Shown: positions 15,905-24,691, numbered from the stretch's first letter. The stretch is 64,000 nt of DNA from Spirochaetota bacterium (GCA_022711355.1 JAKLFE010000015.1:1-64000), one strand, 5' to 3'. Numbers and translations are program-made. Notes: generated by a model not told the origin, from the letters alone.

Positions 15905-17113
15905 CTAGGCCATGAGCCGCCGGATCAGGGCCGCGCAGTCGGCCTCGTCCATGATGCGGGGCACGGGGTAGAGGGGGTTGGCCTCGCGGAGGGCGCGCCG
16001 CGCGAGGAGGGGGATATCCTCCTCCTTGATCTGGGCGAACTTCGAGGGGATGGACATGCGCGCGTTCATGGCGCGGATCTCGGCTATGAAGGCCTCCGCC
16101 TTGGCCGCCTCGTCCAGGCCCGCGCAGGGCAGGCCGGCGAGCTCGGCCAGGGCGGCCAGCCGCGCCTGGGCCGCGCCCCCGAAGTAGTCGAGGACGTAGG
16201 GCAGGATGACGGCGTTCGCCAGGCCGTGGGGCAGGCCGTAGAGGCCCCCGAGGTTGTGGGCTATGGCGTGGACGTAGCCGACGTAGGCCCGGGTGAAGGC
16301 CACGCCGCCGCAATAGGAGGCCAGGAGCATGTTGGAGCGGGCCTCGAGGTTCGAGCCGTCGCGGTAGGCGGCCTCGAGGTTGGCGAAGACGAGCCTGACG
16401 GCCTTCTCGGCCATGGCGGCGGTGTTCCTCGTGTTGCTCCGGCCGACGTAGGCCTCCACCGCGTGGGTCAAGGCGTCCATGCCCGTGGCCGCGGTGATCG
16501 GGGCGGGGAGCTTGACCGTGAGCTCGGGGTCGAGGACGGCGTAGGGGGGGATGAGCTTGGGGTCGTTGATCGCGTACTTCTCGTGGGTCTCGGGATCGGT
16601 GACCACGGCGGCCAAGGTGGTCTCCGAGCCCGTGCCCGCGGTCGTCGGGACGGCGAAAAGGAGGGGCGGCCGCCGGGCCACCTTGAGCAGGCCCCGCATC
16701 TTCCGAACGCTCCTGCCCGGGTTCGCGACCCGGGCCCCGGCCGCCTTGGCGCAGTCCATGGACGAGCCGCCGCCGAAGGCCACGATGGCCTGGCAGCCCC
16801 GTTCCTCGTAGAGGGCCCGGGCCTCCTCGATGTTCGGGATGGTCGGGTTGGCCTGGACCCCGTCGTAGAGCTCGTAGGCGACGCCCGCCGCCTCGAGCTC
16901 CCCGAACAGGCCGTCCAGGAGGCGGAAGGCCATGAGGCCCTTGTCGGTCACGACGAGGACCTTGCGTATGCCCTTGGCGGCGATGAAGGCAGGGAGCCGA
17001 CGGACGCTGCCGGGCCCCTCGAGGAGCTCCGGCTGGGAGAAGTCGAGGAAGCAGCTGGCCGCCCGCATGACGGCCTGGTAGGTCCTGTACCACAGATGCC
17101 GGAGCTTCGCCAT
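15905..17113 (-). CDS. Iron-containing alcohol dehydrogenase
   Basis: 402 residues of the Fe-ADH family (NAD(P)-dependent oxidation of an alcohol or reduction of an aldehyde, cytoplasmic). The nucleotide-binding motif is FGGGSSMDCAKA. The family signatures PTTAGTGSE and GMDALTHAVEAYV are followed by HAIAHNLGGLYGLPHG, which supplies the three histidine metal ligands; Asp of the second motif is the fourth. The start is set by AAGGGAGGA 6 nt upstream, trimming eight codons. A TATGAT -10 box lies about 65 nt upstream without a clear -35. It is a single-gene unit. The substrate is unknown; butanol, lactaldehyde or 1,3-propanediol dehydrogenases all share these motifs. Confidence 0.92.
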   Translation of the reverse strand: MAKLRHLWYRTYQAVMRAASCFLDFSQPELLEGPGSVRRLPAFIAAKGIRKVLVVTDKGLMAFRLLDGLFGELEAAGVAYELYDGVQANPTIPNIEEARALYEERGCQAIVAFGGGSSMDCAKAAGARVANPGRSVRKMRGLLKVARRPPLLFAVPTTAGTGSETTLAAVVTDPETHEKYAINDPKLIPPYAVLDPELTVKLPAPITAATGMDALTHAVEAYVGRSNTRNTAAMAEKAVRLVFANLEAAYRDGSNLEARSNMLLASYCGGVAFTRAYVGYVHAIAHNLGGLYGLPHGLANAVILPYVLDYFGGAAQARLAALAELAGLPCAGLDEAAKAEAFIAEIRAMNARMSIPSKFAQIKEEDIPLLARRALREANPLYPVPRIMDEADCAALIRRLMA

Positions 17114-17226
17114 CGGCTTCCTCCCTTCGTCGCTCAACGCGCGCCGCTCGAGGCGCGGGGCGCGGATCGCTCGCCATCATAGCACGGCTCCGGCCGCCGC
17201 GGTTTTTTTTTCAAAGCGGCCTCGGC

Positions 17227-17255
17227 TTGACCTCGGAGCCCCGAGGCCCTACATT
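17227..17255 (+). promoter_or_regulatory. Promoter of the ThiS/MoaD-like gene, predicted leaderless
   Basis: TTGACC (17227-17232), 17-nt spacer, TACATT (17250-17255), then 6 nt and ATG. No Shine-Dalgarno sequence. Confidence 0.6.
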
Positions 17256-17261
17256 CATCCG

Positions 17262-17495
17262 ATGAAGGTACGAGTCTTCGCCCCGGCCTTCGGGGACGAC
17301 GCCTGCCTGGACCGGGAAGGCATGCTCGAGCTCCCCGAGGGCGCCCGCCTGGGCGAGGTCCTCGCGGCCCTCAAGGTACCCTTCCCCCTCTCGCGCCTGC
17401 CCCTGTGCATGGTCAACTACCGGCGGGCCAAGCCCTCGACCCCCCTGGCCGAGGGCGATATCGTGAGCTTTTTCTCGATCGTCTCGGGGGGATGA
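17262..17495 (+). CDS. ThiS/MoaD-family ubiquitin-like sulfur carrier
   Basis: 77 residues with a beta-grasp pattern (MKVRVFAPAFG... LELPEGARLGEVLAAL... VNYRRA... L-x-EGDIVSFFSIVSGG) ending in the obligatory Gly-Gly, which is adenylated and thiocarboxylated in this family. It is intact. No ThiF/MoeB activator, ThiG, MoaE or cysteine protease gene is in the window, so its pathway (thiazole, molybdopterin, tRNA thiolation or another sulfur transfer) cannot be assigned. It starts with a leaderless-type promoter and is followed 29 nt later by a histidine kinase gene with its own -10 box. Confidence 0.82.
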   Translation: MKVRVFAPAFGDDACLDREGMLELPEGARLGEVLAALKVPFPLSRLPLCMVNYRRAKPSTPLAEGDIVSFFSIVSGG

Positions 17496-17512
17496 AAAAG
17501 CCCCCGAACCGC

Positions 17513-17518
17513 TATACT
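17513..17518 (+). promoter_or_regulatory. -10 box of the hybrid kinase gene, predicted leaderless
   Basis: TATACT ends 6 nt before the ATG and there is no Shine-Dalgarno. No convincing -35. A small hairpin (17484-17490 with 17501-17507) overlaps the preceding stop codon. Confidence 0.45.
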
Positions 17519-17524
17519 TGAGCC

Positions 17525-20158
17525 ATGCGCCTCTTCTTCCCCCTCCATCCCTATGTCTGGGCCCTCGCGGCCTCGGCCCTCCTCTCCGTCTTCCTCGCCG
17601 CGCGGGCCTGGCTCGGGACCAGGAGGGAGATCGCGCGGAGGCTGGCCCTCTTCGAGCTCGGGGTCTTCGCCTGGTGCCTGTTCAAGATCGTGCTGTGGTA
17701 CGTGGACCTGCCCGAGGACCGCTCCCTGGCCTTCCGCCTCCAGTTCCTCGGCGTGGGCCTCGTGCCGGGGGCGGGCTACGCCTTCGCCCGGGCCCTCGAG
17801 CGCCGCCCCCTGCGGGGCCTCGCCGCCCTCGCCGCCTACCTCCCCGGGATAGCCGGCTTCCTCCTCATCTCGACCAACGAGCTCCATAGCCTCATGTGGG
17901 CGGAGCGGGGCCTGAGCTTCGAGCCCTACGGCCCTTCCCCCGCCGCGGCCTACTGGATCTACCTGGTCCTCATCTACGCGGAGTCGGCGGCGAGCATCGT
18001 CATCCTTCGCCGCTTGGCGGCCCGGAGCGCGGGCCTCTTCAAGCGCTGGATGCGGCTCGTAGCCGTCCTCTTCAGCCTCCCCTTCGGGACCAACCTCGCC
18101 TACCACCTCTTCATGCCGGCCTTCGGCCCCTTCGACCCGACCCCCCTCGCCTTCTCCCTCTCGGGCCTCGCCTTCTCCCTGGCCCTCTCCCAGTTCAACC
18201 TCCTCGACGAGATACCCTACGCCAAGGAGGCCGTCCTCGAGGCCCTCGACTCCCCCCTCGTCGTCACGGACGCCGAGGGCTTCGTCGTCGGGGGGAACGC
18301 CCAGGCGCAAGCCCTCGTGGCCGAGGTGGAGATCGAGCGGCCGCGCTTCGCGGAGCTTTTCCCCGGGCTCGCAGGGCTCGGGAAGGACGGGAGCCCCCTC
18401 CCCTGGTCGCGCGGGGAGGTCGACTACCTCGTCTCCTGCCACCCGGTCACTCGGGGCCAGCGGAGCTGGCGCGGCTTGATCTACCTCTTCCGCGACGTGA
18501 GCGCCATGGCCCGCGCAGGCCGCGAGCGCGAGGAGGCCCTGGCCCGGGCCGACGCGGCCAACGCGGCCAAGAGCTCCCTCCTCGCCCTCGTCAGCCACGA
18601 TATCCGCAACCCCCTGAACGGGATCATCGGCCTCGCCGACCTGAACCTCCGCTCCGAGCTGCCCCAGGGCCTGCGCGAGGACCTCGAGGTCATCCGCTCC
18701 TCGGGCAACCTCATCCTCGGCCTGGTCAACGACCTCCTCGACCTCTCGAAGATCGAGGCGGGCAAGATGGAGCTCGAGAGCGCGGACTTCGACCTCCACG
18801 AAGCGCTTTCCACCATCCTCCGGAGCTTCCGCGGCGCCGCGCGGGAGAAGGGCATCCTCCTCGACGCGGTCCTGGCCGAGGGCACGCCCCGCTTCGTCCG
18901 CGGCGACAGCCTCCGCTTCGGCCAGGTCCTCATGAACCTCGTGAGCAACGCCATAAAGTTCACCGACTCGGGGGCCGTCCTCGTCGAGCTCGCCCCCCTC
19001 GAGGAGCCGCCCCCGGAAGGCGAGGGGCGGAGCCTCGGCATCCGCTGCGCCGTCCGCGACACGGGCATCGGCATGGCCGCCGACAAGCTGCCCCGGCTCT
19101 TCCGGGACTTCTCCCAGGCCGACGCGAGCGTGAGCCGGCGCTACGGCGGCACGGGCCTCGGCCTCTCGATCTGCAAGAAGCTCGTCGCCCTCTTCGGAGG
19201 CTGGATCTCCGTCGATTCCCGCGAGGGAGAGGGCAGCGCCTTCGTTTTCACCGCCCGCTTCGAGCCGGGAACGGCGGGCGCCGCGGCCGCGGCCCCGGAG
19301 AGCCTCGCCGAGCCCCTGGGCGCCTACGCCTACCCCCTCGACGTCCTCGTCGTCGACGACGAGCCGGTCAACGCGGCCGTCGCCCGGCGCTACGCCGAGC
19401 GCTCCTGCCGCTCCGTTTCCTGCGCCTCCTCGGGCTCCGAGGCCATCGCCCTCGCCGCGGCCCGGGACTTCGACCTCGTCCTCCTCGACCTGGGGCTGCC
19501 CGATATGGACGGCCTCGAGGCGGCGAGGCGGCTCCGCTCCGACGGGAGGGGCGCGGCGCGCCTCGCGGCCATGACCGGCCGGGCCGATCCCGACCTCAGG
19601 GCGGCCTGCGCGGCCGTCGGCATGATCGATTGCCTCGCCAAGCCCGTCGATCCGGCCGCCCTCGAGCGCCTCTTCGAGCGGGTGGCGGCCGAGACCGCCG
19701 GGCTCGGCCCCCGCGCCGCCTCCTCGCTCTCGCGCGGGGCGGCCACGGGCGCCGAGGCCGCGGGGGCGCTCGCGCCGGCGGCCGGGAAGGCGCCGGAGGG
19801 GGAGCAGCTCGTCGACGAGGCGGCCCTCCTCGAGCGGCTCGAGGGAGACCGGCCCTTCATGCGCGAGCTGCTGGCCATCTTCGTCGACGAGAGCCCCGGC
19901 CGGCGCGGGGCCTTCGAGGCCGCCGCGGCCGCGGGAGACGCCGCCGCCCTCATGCGGGCGGCCCACGGCCTCAAGGGCTGCGCCCTCTCCCTCTGCGCCG
20001 CTCCCCTGGCCGGCCTCGCGGGCCGGGTCGAGGCGGCGAGCGCGGCCGCCCGGCGCGTAGCCTCCTTCCCCCCGGAGCTCGCCGAGTCGGCCTCCTCCCT
20101 CCTCGGACTCCTCGAGCGGAGCGCCGCCGCCGCCCAGGCCATCCTCGACCGCGATTGA
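17525..20158 (+). CDS. Hybrid sensor histidine kinase (7TM, PAS, HisKA, HATPase, receiver, HPt)
   Basis: 877 residues. An N-terminal seven-helix membrane module (about 1-225, histidine-kinase N-terminal 7TM type) is followed by a short PAS-like segment (DSPLVVTDAEGFVVGGN), HisKA with LVSHDIRNPLNG, an HATPase domain (NLVSNAIKFT, DTGIGM, GGTGLGLSI), a receiver (VVDDEP, LLDLGLPDMDG, AKPVD) and a C-terminal HPt domain with AAHGLKGCA. It thus contains a full internal phosphorelay. The final output protein is not fused and is probably one of the nearby regulators or a distant one. The His box has HDIRNP rather than HELRTP, as in many phosphorelay kinases. Confidence 0.92.
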   Translation: MRLFFPLHPYVWALAASALLSVFLAARAWLGTRREIARRLALFELGVFAWCLFKIVLWYVDLPEDRSLAFRLQFLGVGLVPGAGYAFARALERRPLRGLAALAAYLPGIAGFLLISTNELHSLMWAERGLSFEPYGPSPAAAYWIYLVLIYAESAASIVILRRLAARSAGLFKRWMRLVAVLFSLPFGTNLAYHLFMPAFGPFDPTPLAFSLSGLAFSLALSQFNLLDEIPYAKEAVLEALDSPLVVTDAEGFVVGGNAQAQALVAEVEIERPRFAELFPGLAGLGKDGSPLPWSRGEVDYLVSCHPVTRGQRSWRGLIYLFRDVSAMARAGREREEALARADAANAAKSSLLALVSHDIRNPLNGIIGLADLNLRSELPQGLREDLEVIRSSGNLILGLVNDLLDLSKIEAGKMELESADFDLHEALSTILRSFRGAAREKGILLDAVLAEGTPRFVRGDSLRFGQVLMNLVSNAIKFTDSGAVLVELAPLEEPPPEGEGRSLGIRCAVRDTGIGMAADKLPRLFRDFSQADASVSRRYGGTGLGLSICKKLVALFGGWISVDSREGEGSAFVFTARFEPGTAGAAAAAPESLAEPLGAYAYPLDVLVVDDEPVNAAVARRYAERSCRSVSCASSGSEAIALAAARDFDLVLLDLGLPDMDGLEAARRLRSDGRGAARLAAMTGRADPDLRAACAAVGMIDCLAKPVDPAALERLFERVAAETAGLGPRAASSLSRGAATGAEAAGALAPAAGKAPEGEQLVDEAALLERLEGDRPFMRELLAIFVDESPGRRGAFEAAAAAGDAAALMRAAHGLKGCALSLCAAPLAGLAGRVEAASAAARRVASFPPELAESASSLLGLLERSAAAAQAILDRD

Positions 20159-20175
20159 GCCCGGCGGCCCGGGCG

Positions 20176-20205
20176 TTGACCCGGGCGGGGGCGAGGCACT
20201 AGGCT
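20176..20205 (+). promoter_or_regulatory. Promoter of the HisKA_2-type kinase gene, predicted leaderless
   Basis: TTGACC (20176-20181), 18-nt spacer, TAGGCT (20200-20205), then 5 nt and ATG. No Shine-Dalgarno. Confidence 0.5.
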
Positions 20206-20210
20206 GGGCC

Positions 20211-21356
20211 ATGCAGCGATCGGCGGAGACCCGCTCGTCCATCCTCGACCAGATGCTCCGCATCCTCGCGGCCGCCGGGCTCGTGGCCTACCTGCCGAGC
20301 CTCTACGCCAGCGTCGCTGCCCGGCTCTGGGCCCTCGCCGCGGTCGACAGCCTCGCCCTCCTCGGCATGATCGCCGCCTCGCGCTCGCGCCGCCTGGGCT
20401 ACGCGGCCAAGCTCCGCATCCTCATCGGGATCAGCCTCGCGGTCGCGGCGGCCGTGCTCTACGCGACCGGGCCCTTCGGCGCCGGCTACGTCTGGCTCCT
20501 CTGCGCGGTCTTCTCCGCCTCCCTCCTCGGCTCGACGCGGCTCGCCGCGGCCACGGCCGCCCTCGCGGTCGGGATCCTCGCCGCCTACGGCCTCCTCATC
20601 CTCCTCGGCCGCGCCCCCCACGGGCAGGACATCCTCAGCCTCGTCGCGACCTCGGCCAACCTCCTCCTGGTCGGCCTCCTCGTCGCCTCGACCTCGCGCC
20701 GCCTCGTGGAGGGACTCGAGCGGGCCCTCGAGGCCGAGCTGCGCCTGTCGGGCAGGCTCGGCGAGGAGCTCAAGGCCGCGCGCGCGGCCGACGAGGCCCT
20801 GCGCGCCGAGATCGGGGCCAAGGAGGCCCTCCTCAAGGAGCTCAACCATCGGGTGAGGAACAACATCCAGGTCATGTCCGTGATCCTCCGCCTCGAGGAG
20901 GGCAGGGAAGCGGGGGCGGTCGAGCGCATGGGGCTCCGGGTCCGGGCCCTCTCCCTCGCGAACGAGGCCTTCCTCTCGGCCCCCGGGGCCGAGGAGGTCG
21001 AGCTCCGCGCCTTCGTGGCGGGGGCGATCGAGTCGCTCCGCCCCTCCCGCAGGAAGGGCGAGCAGATCGTCCTCGAGCCCTTCTCCTACCCCATCCCCTC
21101 GGAGGCGGCCATCGGCCTCTCCATCGCCGTGGCCGAGATCATCGCCGCCCTCTCCGCGGGCGGCGGCGGAGTCTCGGTCGGCCTCGAGAAGGACGGAGGG
21201 GAAGCCCTCCTCGCCTTCGAGTGGGAGGGGCCCGGGGAGCTCGGCGCGCGGATCGCCGCCGACAGCGTGGTCCTGGGCCTATCGCCCTGGGGCCTCGCCG
21301 CCTCGGCCGAGGGTCCCGGGGGCCGGCCCCGCCTCGTCCTCGGCTTGCCGAGCTGA
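20211..21356 (+). CDS. Membrane histidine-kinase-like protein (HisKA_2 type) with degenerate ATPase domain
   Basis: 381 residues. About six hydrophobic helices (residues 15-165) lead into a coiled coil and the HisKA_2/HWE-type phospho-acceptor motif LKELNHRVRNNIQVM (His about 213). The following HATPase region is unusual: the segment EAAIGLSIAVAEIIAAL lacks the N-box asparagine (normally NELVTNAxKH), and no DNGxG or GxGLG boxes are recognisable. It may therefore accept phosphate or act as a pseudokinase. It sits 52 nt after the hybrid kinase with its own leaderless-type promoter. Its 3' end overlaps the convergent EamA gene by 78 bp. Confidence 0.75.
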   Translation: MQRSAETRSSILDQMLRILAAAGLVAYLPSLYASVAARLWALAAVDSLALLGMIAASRSRRLGYAAKLRILIGISLAVAAAVLYATGPFGAGYVWLLCAVFSASLLGSTRLAAATAALAVGILAAYGLLILLGRAPHGQDILSLVATSANLLLVGLLVASTSRRLVEGLERALEAELRLSGRLGEELKAARAADEALRAEIGAKEALLKELNHRVRNNIQVMSVILRLEEGREAGAVERMGLRVRALSLANEAFLSAPGAEEVELRAFVAGAIESLRPSRRKGEQIVLEPFSYPIPSEAAIGLSIAVAEIIAALSAGGGGVSVGLEKDGGEALLAFEWEGPGELGARIAADSVVLGLSPWGLAASAEGPGGRPRLVLGLPS

Positions 21357-22223
21357 GGCCCGCCGCGCGGCCGCCGCGTCCCGCCGCGCCGTGATCACCG
21401 AGGAGGCCAGCACCGCCGCGATGATGACGCCGCCCCCCGCCAGGGTCCTGGCGCTCGGCCTCTCCCCCGTGGCGAGGAAGACCCACAGGGGATTGAGGAC
21501 CGGCTCGAGGCCCGCCACGAGGACGCTCTGCACGGCGGTGATGCGCTTGATGCCGTAGGAGAAGAGTACCGTCGCCAGGCTGATCTGCAGGATGCCCAGG
21601 CCGAGCATGGCCCCCAGGGCGCGGGCCGTGAGGCGGGGCGCCGGGAGGAAGAGGGCGACGCCGAGGGCTATGGCCGCGGTGGCCAGGTGGGCGAGGAGGG
21701 CCGACTCGAGGGGGGAGCCCTCCTTCTGGGCCCGCATGAGCACGATGTAGAGGGCGAAGCTGAGGCCCGAGGCGGCGGCGGCGAGGTTGCCCGCCAGCTG
21801 ACCCCCGCCGAGCTCGTCCATGAAGAAGAGGGCCATGCCGCCGAGGACGGCGGCGAGGGCGACCCACTGCTCGGCCCGGGGCCGCTCCTTGAGCAGGACC
21901 AGGCCGATGACCGTCGTGTAGACCGGCGAGCTGTACTGGAGGAGGATCGCGTTGGCCGAGCTCGTCGCCTTGTTCGCGTAGATGAACAGGAGCATGGTCG
22001 CGGCGCTCGCGAGGGCCGCCCCGACCTGGACGCGGGAGAAGGTGAGCTTGGGCTTCCCGATCCAGGCCGCGAGGAAGGCCGAGGCGATGAGGCTGCGGCC
22101 GCAGGCGATGGCGAAGGGATTCCAGTCGACGAGCTTGATGAAGATGCCGGCGAGGCTCCAGAGGACGGCGCAGCCGGCCATGGCCGCCAGGCCGGCGCCC
22201 TCCCCTCCTGTCTTGATGCGCAT
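21279..22223 (-). CDS. EamA-family (DMT superfamily) transporter
   Basis: 314 residues with ten predicted membrane helices in two EamA repeats (residues about 12-140 and 150-290), as in RhaT/YdcZ-type metabolite exporters. Segments VLWSLAGIFIKL, QYSSPVYTTVIGLVLLKERP and AGLEPVLNPLWVFLATGERP are family hallmarks. The substrate is unknown (amino acids, nucleosides or metabolites). The start lies 7 nt after a TAGCAT box, with no Shine-Dalgarno. The C-terminal 25 residues are Ala/Arg/Gly-rich and lie in the overlap with the convergent kinase gene. Confidence 0.87.
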   Translation of the reverse strand: MRIKTGGEGAGLAAMAGCAVLWSLAGIFIKLVDWNPFAIACGRSLIASAFLAAWIGKPKLTFSRVQVGAALASAATMLLFIYANKATSSANAILLQYSSPVYTTVIGLVLLKERPRAEQWVALAAVLGGMALFFMDELGGGQLAGNLAAAASGLSFALYIVLMRAQKEGSPLESALLAHLATAAIALGVALFLPAPRLTARALGAMLGLGILQISLATVLFSYGIKRITAVQSVLVAGLEPVLNPLWVFLATGERPSARTLAGGGVIIAAVLASSVITARRDAAAARRASARQAEDEAGPAPGTLGRGGEAPGR

Positions 22224-22276
22224 GGAGGCGATGCTAGCACGGGGGGGCGGGGAGCGTCTCGCGGCCGGGCCGGGGC

Positions 22277-22672
22277 CTAGGAGTCGACGCAGCTGTCCAC
22301 GGCCTGGAGGAGCTCGCGGCGGTCCCAGGGCTTGCGGATGAAGGCGTCGAGGGCGACGAGCTCCCGCGCCTTGGCTATGGCCTCGGGATCGGCCTGGCCG
22401 GACACGATGATGCAGCGGACCCCCGGGTGGCGGCGCTTGACCTCGGCGAGGAACTCGTCGCCCTTCATGCCCGGCATGAGCCAGTCCGAGATCACGAGGA
22501 TGACACTCACCCCCTCCCCCGCGAGCTCGTCGATGACGGCCTCGGCCTCGGCGGCGTCCAGGGCGGTCTCGAGGAGGAACTCGCGGCCGTAGCGCGAGAT
22601 GAGCTCCTGCTTGAGGGCCATGAGGATGATGAACTCGTCGTCGACTATGAGGATAGCCCGCCGCTCGGCCAT
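22277..22672 (-). CDS. Stand-alone response regulator receiver (CheY-like)
   Basis: 131 residues, one receiver domain without output: acidic pair VDDE, phospho-acceptor Asp in VISDWLMPG, Ser switch in IIVSGQAD, Lys in IRKPWD. It overlaps the 3' end of the PAS kinase gene by 28 bp, so it is surely its partner and translationally coupled. It probably acts by protein-protein contact or relays phosphate to another protein. Confidence 0.93.
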   Translation of the reverse strand: MAERRAILIVDDEFIILMALKQELISRYGREFLLETALDAAEAEAVIDELAGEGVSVILVISDWLMPGMKGDEFLAEVKRRHPGVRCIIVSGQADPEAIAKARELVALDAFIRKPWDRRELLQAVDSCVDS

Positions 22673-24627
22673 GCGACTCCCTTCGGCCCGGCCGGGAGGC
22701 TCACGGTGAAGCGAGTCCTGCCCGGCCTGCTCTCGAAGTCAATTGTAGCGCCGATCTCCTCCAGAATCCGGCGGCAGATGTCCAGGCCCAGGCCGCTGCC
22801 CTCGCCGGAGGCCTTGGTCGTGAAGAAGGGCTCGAAGATCCGCTCCCGGATGGACTCAGGCACGCCCGGCCCGTCGTCGATCACCGAGACCTCCACGGAG
22901 CCGAGCCCCGGGCCGCCCCCGGCGGGAGGGATCGCCCGGGCGACCAGCTCGAGGCGGCCGCGGTAGTCCATGGCCTGGATCGCGTTGTTGACGAGGTTCA
23001 TCCAGACCTGGCTCAAGCGGTCGGGATGGCAGGGGACGGGGGGCAGCTCGCCGTAGTCGCGCAGGACCTCGACGCCCCGCTTGAGCTTGCTCTCGAGGAT
23101 CACGAGGACGGTCTCGAGCTGCTCCCGGGGATCGGCGAGGGAGAGCCGCTCGTCCTCCTCCCTGCGGGCGTAGGTGCGGAGGGCCAGGATGACCCGGGCG
23201 GCCTTCTCGGCCGCCGTCCGGATGATGTAGTCGGCGCGGCAGATCGAGCCGATGTCGTGGGCCATCTCGACGATCTCGTCGAAGCGGGGCAGGCGGGCCA
23301 GCTCCGCGAGCTCCTCCCCCGAGCCCGCGTAGCCCGAGTCCACGAGCTGCTCGGCCAGGAGGGAGGCCTCGGCGAGGCCGGCCGCCTCGAGGCAGGCCCT
23401 GAGCCCGTTCCGCCGCCGGCGCTCCTCGGCCCGGTCGGCCCAGACGGGATCGCAGGCGAGGCCGGCCGAGATCCTGGCGAAGGCCGCGGCCTCGGGCTCG
23501 GAGAGGGCGCGGTGCCGGGCGAGGAGGCCGGGCAGGGAGGAGGCCGCCGACCTGCTCGTCGAGCAGGAGGAGAGGATGGCCCCGAGGGGGGTATTGAGCT
23601 CGTGGGCGAGGCCGGCGACGAGCTGGCCGAGGGCGGCCATCTTCTCGCTGAGGAGGATCTTGGCCTGGGAAGCCTTGAGCTCGCGGAGGGCCCCCTGGAG
23701 GTTGGCGTTCGCCTCGGAGAGGAGGCTCGTGCGCTCGACGACCCGCTCCTCGAGCTCCTGGTTGAGGAGGCGCAGCTCCTCCTCGGCCTCGACGCGCTCG
23801 GAGATGTCGATGCCGACTCCTATGAGGAAGTATTCGCCCCCCGACTCGAAGCGGGTCCCGGTGAGGAGGTAGGGAGTCCGCTTCCCGTCCTTGGCCACGA
23901 GGGGGGCCTCGACCTGGGCCGAGCCCTCCCGCATACAGGCCTCCACCGCCTCGAGGACCGCGGCCTTCGCCTCCTGGACGTGCCAGGAGCGGATGTCCAT
24001 GCCGGCGAGCTCCTCCGTGGCGTAGCCGAAAGCCGTCTCATGGTTGCGGTTCCACCAGCGGAGCTTGAGGCCGGGGTAGTCGTAGAGGTAAAAGATGCCC
24101 GGCAGGCTCTCGATCAGGGCCTTGGTGAAGGCCCGCTGCCGCTCGAGCTCCTCGGAGGCGCGCTTGGCCTCGGTGATGTCGGAGAAGACGGCGGCCATGG
24201 CCCGGCGCTTCGTCTGGAATGCGATGACCTCGTAGGCGCCCTTGATCCGCCCCTCCTCGTACTGGACCTGCTCGGTCTGCCAGGCCTTGCCTTCGAGGGC
24301 GGCCTCGAGGTAGCGGGCGGGTACCTCCGTCTCGACGAGGCCGGGGAAGGCCTCGCCGATGCTCTTCCCGATGAGGCTCGCGTGGTCGATGCCGAGGATG
24401 CGGTCGGCGGCCCGGTTGTAGCCCGAGAAGACGAGGCGATCGCCCTCGTCGAGCTCGTAGAAGTGGACGCCCCGCGGGGAGTTGAGGACGAGGGCCTCGG
24501 ACATGGCGGCGTATTCCCGCGCCTTCGCCTCGGCGTATCGGGCCTTGCGGCGCTGCTCCCGGAGGACCAGGACGAAGAGACCGAGGAGCAGGGCCGCGAG
24601 GATGAGGGAGCCGGTACTGAGCGCCAT
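22645..24627 (-). CDS. PAS-domain sensor histidine kinase
   Basis: 660 residues. One N-terminal membrane helix (LILAALLLGLFVLVL), two PAS domains (about 50-160 and 175-290, the second with the PAC-like SGGEYFLIGVGIDISER), a coiled coil, then HisKA with GLAHELNTPLG. Between the His box and the ATPase domain there is an insertion of about 110 residues (from SSCSTSRS to DIGSICRADYIIRTAAEKAARV). The ATPase domain has NLVNNAIQAM, DDGPGV and GSGLGLDI. The start at this ATG is supported by a TATACT box 7 nt upstream and no Shine-Dalgarno. Operon with the CheY-like gene. Confidence 0.9.
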   Translation of the reverse strand: MALSTGSLILAALLLGLFVLVLREQRRKARYAEAKAREYAAMSEALVLNSPRGVHFYELDEGDRLVFSGYNRAADRILGIDHASLIGKSIGEAFPGLVETEVPARYLEAALEGKAWQTEQVQYEEGRIKGAYEVIAFQTKRRAMAAVFSDITEAKRASEELERQRAFTKALIESLPGIFYLYDYPGLKLRWWNRNHETAFGYATEELAGMDIRSWHVQEAKAAVLEAVEACMREGSAQVEAPLVAKDGKRTPYLLTGTRFESGGEYFLIGVGIDISERVEAEEELRLLNQELEERVVERTSLLSEANANLQGALRELKASQAKILLSEKMAALGQLVAGLAHELNTPLGAILSSCSTSRSAASSLPGLLARHRALSEPEAAAFARISAGLACDPVWADRAEERRRRNGLRACLEAAGLAEASLLAEQLVDSGYAGSGEELAELARLPRFDEIVEMAHDIGSICRADYIIRTAAEKAARVILALRTYARREEDERLSLADPREQLETVLVILESKLKRGVEVLRDYGELPPVPCHPDRLSQVWMNLVNNAIQAMDYRGRLELVARAIPPAGGGPGLGSVEVSVIDDGPGVPESIRERIFEPFFTTKASGEGSGLGLDICRRILEEIGATIDFESRPGRTRFTVSLPAGPKGVAWPSGGLSS

Positions 24628-24634
24628 TGCTTCC

Positions 24635-24640
24635 AGTATA
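24635..24640 (-). promoter_or_regulatory. -10 box of the PAS kinase gene, predicted leaderless
   Basis: TATACT on the minus strand ends 7 nt before the chosen ATG. No good -35 and no Shine-Dalgarno. It is back to back with the PIN-gene promoter. Confidence 0.4.
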
Positions 24641-24662
24641 GGCATGCGCGGCCCCGGCGCCA

Positions 24663-24691
24663 TTGAAGCGCCAATGCTTGCACCGTATACT
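24663..24691 (+). promoter_or_regulatory. Promoter of the PIN-domain gene, predicted leaderless
   Basis: TTGAAG (24663-24668), exactly 17 nt, TATACT (24686-24691), then 6 nt and ATG. No Shine-Dalgarno. This drives the operon PIN, six-hairpin protein, permease, GH32. Confidence 0.65.

Noticed and set aside
17484-17507. Rho-independent terminator after the ThiS/MoaD-like gene
   Set aside because: The 7-bp stem has an A-rich loop and no U-run on the plus strand, and it overlaps the stop codon.
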